A DNA stretch of 64,000 nt from Paraburkholderia tropica (GTDB taxonomy: Bacteria; Pseudomonadota; Gammaproteobacteria; Burkholderiales; Burkholderiaceae), in assembly GCF_900109265.1 (NCBI RefSeq), contig NZ_FNZM01000021.1, positions 103,741-167,740 on the forward strand, read 5' to 3'. This document shows, in pieces, positions 16,472 through 24,851 of this stretch. How positions within the stretch are numbered: position 1 is the stretch's first letter; every line of letters starts with the position of its first letter. The notes under the pieces are model-generated. The model was not told the DNA's origin. It searched no databases and saw only the letters and a program-made list of their open reading frames with translations. Made by a program: the position numbers and the translations under genes.

Positions 16472-18748
16472 TCAAGTCTCGTTCAAATGCTTTTCGATCA
16501 GTGCAAGCAACTGACGCGATTCGAAGGTCTGCGCGAGTGCACGGACTTGCCCTGCAAACACACGATAGCGGCCATTTTCAGGGCCTTCGCACAAGTTCTG
16601 CACGTGCCGTACCACTTCACTCATCGACCCGCGAAGCGCGAGCGCATGGAGCACTTCCATATTGGCGCGCGAAGGCAGCTCGAACGGCGCCGCCGATCTG
16701 GCCGGCTCGGCGCGCCTGGAGGGCTCGCCCTCGGCGCGGCGCGTGGCGCCGGCCAGTTCACGCGTGGTCTCACGGGCAGGCGCGCGCTCCACATCTGCGT
16801 CAACCGCGAAATCCAGCCAGAACCGGCTGCCGCGCCCCAGCACACTCTCCACGCGGATCGCGCTGCCCATGCGATTCGCAAGATGCTGACTGATCGACAG
16901 GCCAAGCCCGAGTCCTGCACGCCTGCGCTCACTGTCGCCGGCCTGTTCGAACGGCTGAAATACGCGTTCGAGCTGGTCCGCACGAATGCCGATTCCCGTA
17001 TCGCGGACCTCGAAACGCAGCACGTCGCGGCGCGCCATACTCACCGAAAACTGGATGCTGCCGAAGTCGGTGAATTTGACCGCGTTCGAGAGCAGATTGA
17101 GCAGCACCTGGCGCAAGCGTTTCTCGTCGGCGCGAATGACGCGCGGGGTGTCGGGCGCGAGCACGCAGGTCTGCGCGAGACCTTTCTCGCGCGCCCGCAG
17201 GCACACCATGTCTGACAACGTTTCGACGAATGGCGAGAGCAGCACGTCACCGACGTCGAGCAGCACGCTCCCGGCACCCGCACGCGCGAAGTCGAGCAGA
17301 TCGGTAATCAAGGTCAGCAGATGCGAACCGCTTTGCTCGATCAATGCAATGTGCGTCTTCGCCCGATCGGCCAACGACGTATCTTGCCGCAGGATCTGCG
17401 AATACCCGAGGATGCAGTTGAGCGGCGTTCTGAGTTCGTGGCTGATGTTGGCGAGAAACTGGTCCTTGGCGCGATTCGCGGTTTCCGCGTCGTCGCGCGC
17501 GACTCGCACCGTTTCCTCGAGCGCCTTGCGTTCCGTGATGTCCGCCGCCGTGCCGGACACGCGCGTGCCGCCCCGCGCCGCGAGCGCCGTCGACGTGCCG
17601 CGCGTGAGCACCCAGCGATAGGTGCCGTCACGTTTGCGCACGCGATGCTCGATCTCGAAGCCGCTTCCCGGTCGCGCCGCACATCGTGCAAAGGCGCGGC
17701 GCAGCACCGCGCGGTCGTCCTCGTGGACCAGCTCCAGCACGCGGAGGGAATCCAGCTCGGCATCGCGCTCCGCATAGCCGAGCCACGCGGAAATATTCCA
17801 GCACTGAAGACGCGTCGCACGCACACGTGTGCGCGGAATCTCCACGTCCCACACGCCGACTTTCGAGCCGCGCATCGCCACGCCAAGGCGTTCGTTGGTT
17901 TCGCGCAGGATTGCGGCTTGCGACGCGTGTCTCGACTCCGTCGCATCGCGGATGGCGAAGACCATGCCGTAAACCGCGCCTCCATCGCTCACGATCGGCG
18001 AACTGCGGATCTCGACAGGCAGCGTCCGTCCGCTCCGTTCCACCAGCCGCGTGCGCGCCGGATACGGCACGTTGCCGCCCGCCAGCAGCGCGAAGGCCAC
18101 GCTGACCGCTACCGGCGCATTCGTGTCCTCGTCGACCAGCGCGAGCACATCGGCGAGCGGACGTCCCGCCGCCGCGTCGCCGCGCCATCCGGTCAGCCGC
18201 TCGGCGACAGGATTCATCAGCGTGATGCGGCCATCGGTGTCCGTTGCGATGACGCCGTCGCCAATGCTGGCCAGCGTCACGGCATAACGCTGCTCGCTCT
18301 CGCGCAGGCGGCGTTCGGCATCGTGCTTGTAGAGCGCCATGTCCACGACGGTACGCAGTTGCAGATCGTCGAACGGTTTCAGCACGTAGCCGAACGGCTC
18401 GCTGAGCGTCGCGCGGCGAACCGTATCCTCGTCGGCGTAAGCGGTCAGGAATACGACGGGCACGTCGTGCGCCGCGCGGAGCTGCCGAGCCGCGTCGATA
18501 CCGTCGAGCGCGCCTTCGAGCCGGATGTCCATGAGCACCAGACCCGGTTTGTCGCGCGCGGCCAGCGCCAGCGCGTCCTCTCCGGTCGCGACCTGGCCGA
18601 TCACGTTATGTCCGCAGCGCTGCATCTGCTGGGCGATATCGCGCGCCACCACCCAATCGTCTTCCACGATCAGGATGCGCGCGGGAGGCGTCGCGGACGC
18701 TGCGCGCGCGTCCGGCTCAGAACTGGATCGCAAAGCACGTCCCTCCAT
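16472..18748 (-). CDS. Receiver-PAS-PAS hybrid histidine kinase with C-terminal tail domain
   Basis: 758 residues. Order: receiver (about residues 22-140, Asp in LVLMDIRLEGALDG), PAS (about 150-265, RYAVTLASIGDGVIATDTDG), PAS/PAC (about 285-405, with RVRKRDGTYRWVLTRG), HisKA with H-box FLANISHELRTPLNCILGYSQIL near residue 440, HATPase (NLLSNAVKFT, DTGIGI, GLGLGLSISQHLANRMG). After a low-complexity linker a C-terminal helical domain of about 70 residues (NMEVLHALALRGSMSEVVRHV to the end) looks like a regulatory or phosphotransfer tail. No membrane segments, so cytosolic. Its start lies 32 bases inside the upstream giant kinase gene. Confidence 0.9.
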   Translation of the reverse strand: MEGRALRSSSEPDARAASATPPARILIVEDDWVVARDIAQQMQRCGHNVIGQVATGEDALALAARDKPGLVLMDIRLEGALDGIDAARQLRAAHDVPVVFLTAYADEDTVRRATLSEPFGYVLKPFDDLQLRTVVDMALYKHDAERRLRESEQRYAVTLASIGDGVIATDTDGRITLMNPVAERLTGWRGDAAAGRPLADVLALVDEDTNAPVAVSVAFALLAGGNVPYPARTRLVERSGRTLPVEIRSSPIVSDGGAVYGMVFAIRDATESRHASQAAILRETNERLGVAMRGSKVGVWDVEIPRTRVRATRLQCWNISAWLGYAERDAELDSLRVLELVHEDDRAVLRRAFARCAARPGSGFEIEHRVRKRDGTYRWVLTRGTSTALAARGGTRVSGTAADITERKALEETVRVARDDAETANRAKDQFLANISHELRTPLNCILGYSQILRQDTSLADRAKTHIALIEQSGSHLLTLITDLLDFARAGAGSVLLDVGDVLLSPFVETLSDMVCLRAREKGLAQTCVLAPDTPRVIRADEKRLRQVLLNLLSNAVKFTDFGSIQFSVSMARRDVLRFEVRDTGIGIRADQLERVFQPFEQAGDSERRRAGLGLGLSISQHLANRMGSAIRVESVLGRGSRFWLDFAVDADVERAPARETTRELAGATRRAEGEPSRRAEPARSAAPFELPSRANMEVLHALALRGSMSEVVRHVQNLCEGPENGRYRVFAGQVRALAQTFESRQLLALIEKHLNET

Positions 18749-21700
18749 GGCGGGAGATGTCGATGACGCCTCGCAACTGGCGGCTCAGATCGTGAACGAG
18801 TTGCAGCCCGAGCGAATCGACCTCTTCGATGGCAAACGCGACGGGCAAGCCCACGCCGTCGTCGGCGACGCTCAGGATGCAGCGCGGCGCGGCATCCGCG
18901 TGACGAGGCGCATGCTCCACCGTGTCGTCGAGGCTCAGCGTCACGCGCAAGTTCCCGCGCCGCCCTTGCGGAAACGCGTGCTTGAGCGCGTTCGACACCA
19001 GCTCGTTGACGATCATGCCGCACGCAATCGCGCGATTCATGTCGAGTTGAACGTCGTCCACCTTGACATCGAGGACCACGCCCGACTGGCTCATTTCGTA
19101 GACGCGCGCCAGATGCGCGCACAGATTGCGTATGTGCGGCGCCATGTCGATGCGCGCGAAATTGCCTGCGCGATAGAGGTTTTCGTGCACCATCGCCATC
19201 GACCGGACCCGATTCCGGCTTTCCTGGAACAGTTCGGCGACCGCGCGATCCGGCACGCGCGCGCCCTGCAGGTTGAGCAGGCTGCTGATCAACTGCAGGT
19301 TGTTTTTCACGCGATGATGCACCTCGTGGAGCAACGCATCCTTCTCTTCGAGCAAGGCCTCGACCTGTTCGAGACTGGCATTTTCAAGCGAGATGGCGGC
19401 CTGCGACGCCAGCAGGCGCAGCACCGTCATGCGTGGCGGCGTGAATACGCCCGGCGCGAGCTCGTTTTCCAGATACAGCGCGCCGATCACGCGTGTCTGC
19501 TTGACGAGCGGCAGACACAATACCGAACGCGAGACGCGGTCCTGAAAGTATTCGTCAGCCGCGAACGGATTGTGAGCGCACGCGTCGTCGACGAGCAGCG
19601 CGTCGTGCGTGCGCAAACACGCGTTCAGCATGGTCAGCGGCAAGGTGCGCGGCGTTCCGGGCTGCCGTCCGATGCGCACCTCGCCGCCCTCGCGCGCTTC
19701 GGCCTCGACGTGCAGCCGCTCCTCGTGCGGAAGAACCAGCAGTGCACGGCGTGCGCCCGTGTGCTCCAGCACGATCGTCATGAGCGTGTGCATGAGCCGG
19801 TCCAGCACGCGTTCGCTCGAAATCGCCTGCGACGCACGCACGACCGACTCCACGTCGAGCAGATTCGCAGCCGCGTCCGGCGTGACGGCGCGCGGCGCGT
19901 CGAAGGCGAGTTGCGGATGCGCCGCGTCGAGCGCCGCGACACGCGCACTCGCGCCCCAGCTTTCGTAAGCCTCGCGCGCGCGGCGAAGATACACGGGCGC
20001 AATCGCCGCGAAGCCGCGCGCGAGGTAGAAGTGACCCGCACGCTCCGCCGCCAGCGCTTCGACGTGCAGCAGTCGGTTCGCGCGCGCGCTGTCGATCGCG
20101 CGTTCATAGAGCCGCATCGCCTCCATTTCCGCGCCGCGCACGCACGCAAGCTCGGCTTCGAGCAAAGCCGCACGCGCTTCGAAATTGGCGGGACAACTCG
20201 CGGCCCACGCCTGCACCTTGCTCACGTGTGCTTCGAGCGCCGCGTCGACGGTTTGCGCCGAACGCAAGCCCGCGAGCGCCGAAAAGAAGTGATACTCGGC
20301 GAGTTCGAAGTGGCCCGACGACGTCCACACGAGCGGCGCGGCACGCGCGCCCGCCGCGAGCGCGCCTTCGATATCGCCCGCGAAATAGCGCGCTTGCTGC
20401 TGGCGAATCCAGTACCAGCACGCGGCGATATCGAGCGCGCGATTGTGCTCGAAATGATTTTCCAGCGCGGCCGTGTCGGCGTAATCGGCGTCAGGCGAGC
20501 CGAACCACGGCGAGGTGCCGCGCAGATCGCGAATCAAGGCGAGCTGCGCGTTGATGATATCGACGATCAGGCCGAAACCGGCCTCGCGTACGACGTGCAG
20601 CCGTTCGAGCGCGCGCGCTTCCACTTCCGCGAGCGGCGTCGATGCGGCGAGCAGCGTCGTGACGAGACAGCAACTGCTGAAGCCGATGTAGGTGAGATCG
20701 CCGCTTTCCGTGGCGACCTCGAAGGCGCGCTGCAGAATCGGCAGGCTGTGGCCAATCGGTTGCGTCCACGGCATGACGTGGTACGAGAAGCACATGTAGA
20801 CGCGGGCGCGAAACTGATCGAGGCCCTTCTCGTCGACGAGCGCCATCCCGAGCTTGCCGAACTCATAACCTCCCGGATAATCGCCGAATACGGGCCCCGC
20901 CACCATGCCCAGATAGGCAAAGCCGAGCGACGATGCGCCCGCGTTGCCGTGCTCCATGCTCAGGTTCGCCATGCGCGCCAGCACGAGGCAAACGAGATTT
21001 TCATCGGTGAAAAACGCGGGCGGCAGCACCGCCGTGAAGACGTTGAGCGTCGCCTCGAGCGTTTCGTCGGCGAGCGTGGGATTATCGAGCATCGCCATGA
21101 TCGAGCGCTCCCGCACGCGCGCAGCCACTTTTGCGTATTCGGCGTGCGCCGCCGCGCGCTCGGGATGCGCGCTCCAGTCGACGCCCACTTCGCGCAGATA
21201 ATGCAGGCAGATGTCGACGGCCACGCTCATTTCGTCGAGCGCTGTATGCAGCGTGATGCGCAGAAACGCCACGGCCGCTTTTTCGGGGATGCTGCGCGCC
21301 AGCGCCGCGAGCGCGCGCAAACGGCTTTCCGCGTCGCCCGGATTACCGGCGAGGAACGTGCATTCGGCGAGCAGCAGTTCGAGCGAGAACTTCTCGCGAT
21401 AATGCGTTTGCCACGCCGTTTCGTCGAGAATCTCGCTGCCCGCGACCAGATAGTTGAGCGCCGTGGCGTAAGCAGACGCCGCGCGGGCACGCTGCGCCGC
21501 CCGCAGATTCAGCAGGCCGACGCGCAGGCGCAGCGCTGCGTCGTCGATGGCGCTCAGGGCGCGGTTATATTGGTTGACGATATCGAAGATCGTGCGATCG
21601 AGTTCCGGATCGGCATCGTCGAGATCGAGCCGCCGTCCAATTCGCCCGTGCGCGGCGACCCGCTCGTGCGGCCCGAGCAGCGCATAGGCCGCTTCCTGCA

Positions 21701-23708
21701 CGCGATCGTGCACGAACGCGTAGGCGTGCGCCCGGCGATAAACCAGCCCCTGCTCGACGGCTTCCGCCAGCGTGGCGTCGATCTGTGCGGCGGTCCGGTC
21801 GTGCACGCTCGCGAGCACCGTGCGCGACGCCGTGGCGCCCACACAGGCGAAATCGGTCAGCAGCCGTTGCGTCGGCGCGGAAAGACGCTCGATCTTTCCG
21901 ATCATCAGATCGACGACGCTTTCAGGAAACGCGCGCTGCGCAATCTGCTCGACGCTCCAGACCCAGTGGCGCGCCGTATCGTCGAAACGCAAATAGCCGT
22001 CGTCGGCGAGCGCGTGCAGATACTGCACCGCGAAGAACGGATTGCCCCCCGTGCGCTCGAACATCAGCCGCGCGAACTGGCCGCTGGCCGCCGTATCGCT
22101 GCGCGTGGCGTCGCGCACGAGGCGCTCGATGTCGTCCACCGTGAGCGGCGCGAGCAACAGGTCGCTCACACGCGCGCCGCGCGCGCGTAGATCGGCGATC
22201 ACATGCGCGAGCGGATGCGCCGCGCCGACTTCGTTCTCGCGATACGCGCCGACGATCAGCAACGCATCGTTGCCCGCGCCGCGGCCGAGCGCTTCAAGAA
22301 TCGACTGCGTGCCGGCGTCGAGCCATTGCAGATCGTCGAGAAACAACACGAGCGGCTGGCCCGCGCCGGCAAACGCCGCGATGCAGCGTGTCAGCACGGC
22401 GACGAAGCGCGTCAGTGCTTCGTGCGGCGGCGCTTCGGCGACGGCAGACTGCGGCCCGACGAGCTGTTCCAGCGACGGCAGCAGATCGACGAGCAGGCGT
22501 CCATGCGGCCCGAGCGCCTGCTGGATGCGCTTGCGCCAACGCGCCTGCTCGCGCGGCTCGTCGCGCAGAATCCGCTGCAACAATTGCTCCAGGCATTGCG
22601 CGATCGTGGCGTACGGCACGTTGCGGCGGTGCTGATCGAATTTGCCCGATGCGAAACGCCCGCGCGTCATGCTGCGGTGAAAGTCCTCGACCAGCGACGA
22701 TTTGCCGATGCCCGAATAGCCGGAGATAAATACGCATTCGGTCGAGCCGTCGCGGGCGACGCGCTCGAACGCCTGCGTGAGCGCATCGAGTTCGGCGGCG
22801 CGGCCGTAGAGGCGGTCGGGGATGAGCAGGCGATCGTCGGTATCGGCGCTGCCGAGCCTGAACGGCGCGAACGCACCGCTGCCGCGCAGCCGGTCGGCGC
22901 ATTCGCGCAGATCGTGCTCGACACCGCGAGCGGTCTGGTAGCGATCCTCGGCGGCCTTCGCGAGCAGTCGCGCGACCAGCAGATCGAGCGTTTCCGGCAG
23001 CGCGGGCAGCCAGTCGCGCAGCGGCACCGGCACGCTCGCAGTATGGCAATACAGCCACTCGCCGGGCGACGCCGCGGCGTACGGAAAGCGCCCGGTGAGC
23101 ATCCAGCCGGTCACGATGCCGAGCGCGTAGAGATCGGCGCGCGCATCGACCTGACGGTTGACGAGGCCGGTGCGCTCGGGCGCGAGATACGGCAGCGCCT
23201 GCGCCACCATCAAGGGCGGCGCAGCCACGTTGCCGACGGGCGTGGGACTCGCGGTCAGGCCGAAGCCGGTCAGCGCGACAGCAAGCGTGGCCGGGTCGAC
23301 CAGCACGTGTTCCGGACGCAGGTCGTTATGCACCAGTTCCCGTCGATGCAACGCGTCGAGCGCCTGCGCGACGTTGGCGGCGATCGTCATGATCTGCGCG
23401 TGCGTGAATGCGCGCAGATCGAGCGTGGACAGCGGCACGCCGCCCGGATCCAGCAGCGCGAGCGTGGCCGTCATGCCCTCGCGAACAAAATCGAGCGGCT
23501 GGGTCAAACGCGGGCTGTCGAGACGCGCGCGCCATGCCCACGCGTTTTCCAGCATCGCGAGCGTATGCGTCGAAGGTTGCGGCGACGTGGGAAACACGAC
23601 AAGGCGCGCGGGCGCGTCGGGATTCGCACTCGCTCCATCGGCGACGCGCGCGAGCACGAACAGGCCGTCGTCGCCGAGACGGATTGCGTCTTCCCGATCG
23701 CGCGTCAT
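18717..23708 (-). CDS. Giant pseudokinase-AAA ATPase-GAF-histidine kinase
   Basis: 1663 residues from ATG 23708, which overlaps the regulator stop by 4 bases. Order: Ser/Thr kinase-like domain (about 10-290); predicted-ATPase module with Walker A GYSGIGKSS near residue 335 and Walker B LVLFLDDLQW near 456; long TPR-like helical region (about 600-1270); GAF (about 1285-1430); HisKA_2-type H-box HEVHHRVKNNLQLISSLL near 1464; HATPase with NELVSNALKHAF near 1573 and ADDGVGLP. The kinase domain is degenerate: HNDLRPEHVLVD keeps the catalytic Asp but replaces the Asn, and the DFG motif reads GFG. It probably works as a sensor scaffold. Cytosolic; second gene of the signalling operon. Confidence 0.88.
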   Translation of the reverse strand: MTRDREDAIRLGDDGLFVLARVADGASANPDAPARLVVFPTSPQPSTHTLAMLENAWAWRARLDSPRLTQPLDFVREGMTATLALLDPGGVPLSTLDLRAFTHAQIMTIAANVAQALDALHRRELVHNDLRPEHVLVDPATLAVALTGFGLTASPTPVGNVAAPPLMVAQALPYLAPERTGLVNRQVDARADLYALGIVTGWMLTGRFPYAAASPGEWLYCHTASVPVPLRDWLPALPETLDLLVARLLAKAAEDRYQTARGVEHDLRECADRLRGSGAFAPFRLGSADTDDRLLIPDRLYGRAAELDALTQAFERVARDGSTECVFISGYSGIGKSSLVEDFHRSMTRGRFASGKFDQHRRNVPYATIAQCLEQLLQRILRDEPREQARWRKRIQQALGPHGRLLVDLLPSLEQLVGPQSAVAEAPPHEALTRFVAVLTRCIAAFAGAGQPLVLFLDDLQWLDAGTQSILEALGRGAGNDALLIVGAYRENEVGAAHPLAHVIADLRARGARVSDLLLAPLTVDDIERLVRDATRSDTAASGQFARLMFERTGGNPFFAVQYLHALADDGYLRFDDTARHWVWSVEQIAQRAFPESVVDLMIGKIERLSAPTQRLLTDFACVGATASRTVLASVHDRTAAQIDATLAEAVEQGLVYRRAHAYAFVHDRVQEAAYALLGPHERVAAHGRIGRRLDLDDADPELDRTIFDIVNQYNRALSAIDDAALRLRVGLLNLRAAQRARAASAYATALNYLVAGSEILDETAWQTHYREKFSLELLLAECTFLAGNPGDAESRLRALAALARSIPEKAAVAFLRITLHTALDEMSVAVDICLHYLREVGVDWSAHPERAAAHAEYAKVAARVRERSIMAMLDNPTLADETLEATLNVFTAVLPPAFFTDENLVCLVLARMANLSMEHGNAGASSLGFAYLGMVAGPVFGDYPGGYEFGKLGMALVDEKGLDQFRARVYMCFSYHVMPWTQPIGHSLPILQRAFEVATESGDLTYIGFSSCCLVTTLLAASTPLAEVEARALERLHVVREAGFGLIVDIINAQLALIRDLRGTSPWFGSPDADYADTAALENHFEHNRALDIAACWYWIRQQQARYFAGDIEGALAAGARAAPLVWTSSGHFELAEYHFFSALAGLRSAQTVDAALEAHVSKVQAWAASCPANFEARAALLEAELACVRGAEMEAMRLYERAIDSARANRLLHVEALAAERAGHFYLARGFAAIAPVYLRRAREAYESWGASARVAALDAAHPQLAFDAPRAVTPDAAANLLDVESVVRASQAISSERVLDRLMHTLMTIVLEHTGARRALLVLPHEERLHVEAEAREGGEVRIGRQPGTPRTLPLTMLNACLRTHDALLVDDACAHNPFAADEYFQDRVSRSVLCLPLVKQTRVIGALYLENELAPGVFTPPRMTVLRLLASQAAISLENASLEQVEALLEEKDALLHEVHHRVKNNLQLISSLLNLQGARVPDRAVAELFQESRNRVRSMAMVHENLYRAGNFARIDMAPHIRNLCAHLARVYEMSQSGVVLDVKVDDVQLDMNRAIACGMIVNELVSNALKHAFPQGRRGNLRVTLSLDDTVEHAPRHADAAPRCILSVADDGVGLPVAFAIEEVDSLGLQLVHDLSRQLRGVIDISRHGGTCFAIQF

Positions 23709-24397
23709 GCTTCGGCCGTGAGCATGTAGCCGGCATTGCGCACGGTGCGTAGCAGCGAGGTGTCGAAACCCGCGTCGATCTTTTGCCGCAGCTTGCTCAC
23801 GTGCACGTCGACCACATTGGTTTGCGGGTCGAAATGATAATCCCAGATATTTTCGAGCAACATGGTGCGCGTGACGACTTTGTCGGCATGACGCATCAGA
23901 TATTCGAGCAGCTTGAATTCGCGCGGCTTGAGGATGATGGGTTTGCCGCCGCGCGAGACCTTGCGTGACAGCACGTCGATGCTCAGGTCGCCGCAACGCA
24001 ACGACGACGTCACGGGATCGGTCTGCGTGCGGCGCTGCAGGACTTCGAGCCGCGCGAGCACTTCGCCGAACGCAAACGGCTTGACGACATAGTCGTCGCC
24101 GCCCGCCTTCAGCCCGCGGATGCGCTCGTCCACGGCGTCGAGCGCGCTCAGGATCAGGACCGGCACCTTGCTGCCGGTGGCGCGCATGGCCGCGACGATG
24201 CTGAGCCCGTCCACGCCGCCCGGCAGCATGCGGTCGAGCACCACCGCGTCATAGGCGACGCCGCTCAGCGCCAGCAACATGCCATCGCGGCCGTTGTCGG
24301 CGGAGTCGACGCCATGCCCGGCTTCCGTCAACCCCTTCTTCAGGAATCCGGCCACCTGCACGTTGTCTTCGACTAACAAGATCTTCATCTGGCCCAT
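23705..24397 (-). CDS. OmpR/PhoB-family response regulator
   Basis: 230 residues. Receiver with LLVEDN, phosphoacceptor Asp in AVVLDRMLPGGVDG (about residue 54) and the Lys in YVVKPFAFGE; then an OmpR winged helix (about 130-228) with LKPREFKLLEYLMRH and VVDVHVSKLRQKID ... TVRNAGYML. Two in-frame starts, 24397 (MGQMKIL) and 24388 (MKIL), are both possible. First gene of the four-gene minus-strand operon and overlaps the giant kinase by ATGA. It is the only DNA-binding output of the operon, so it probably controls the divergent promoter region upstream. Confidence 0.93.
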   Translation of the reverse strand: MGQMKILLVEDNVQVAGFLKKGLTEAGHGVDSADNGRDGMLLALSGVAYDAVVLDRMLPGGVDGLSIVAAMRATGSKVPVLILSALDAVDERIRGLKAGGDDYVVKPFAFGEVLARLEVLQRRTQTDPVTSSLRCGDLSIDVLSRKVSRGGKPIILKPREFKLLEYLMRHADKVVTRTMLLENIWDYHFDPQTNVVDVHVSKLRQKIDAGFDTSLLRTVRNAGYMLTAEA

Positions 24398-24851
24398 TCA
24401 TGGTGTCCGGCCGATTCGACACGCGCAGGCGCTTCGATGACCCGGGGTTTGCGGCTTCAGGCTTCGGAAAGGTGAATTATCGGTTGCGATCCGAATGACT
24501 GTCTTTGTGCCGCACATTAAATTTCGTTAATGTCCGCTCTGGCGTTTCCTCTGGCGTTTCATTTCGCCGCCGAAGCAGACAGGCTCCGGCATTTCAAAAT
24601 AATCCGCCCGAAAAACGCCGCGGTAAATTCGCGCTGGAATCGAGTCGGGCATCATCCAGCCGTCACGGCCTCAATTAAATCCGAACATTAACCAAATTTA
24701 ATCCGCGGTTAATGACAGCAAAATACAATCTGGCTATGCTTCAGCCGACATCAATTCTCCGCGAGCAGGCTCGTCACGGAGCCCTGCACCGCCTGTTTCC
24801 CGCCGTCTGCCAACCCGCCGGGCCACCCGGATCGACACGGACGCAACCACC
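24398..24851. promoter_or_regulatory. AT-rich divergent promoter region with repeated TTAATG elements
   Basis: 454 bases between the OmpR-type regulator (minus) and the STAND regulator (plus), much richer in A+T than its flanks. Two perfect inverted repeats are visible: ACATTAA (24514-24520) with TTAATGT (24527-24533), spacer 6; and CATTAACC (24686-24693) with GGTTAATG (24707-24714), spacer 13. The shared core is TTAATG, present four times, three of them as GTTAATG. This looks like the binding array of the winged-helix proteins encoded on both sides. Confidence 0.6.

Noticed and set aside
18525..22190. Plus-strand open frame of about 1200 codons opposite the giant kinase
   Set aside because: Arg/Gln/His-rich translation typical of antisense of high-GC coding DNA; the minus strand encodes Walker motifs, GAF and kinase boxes.
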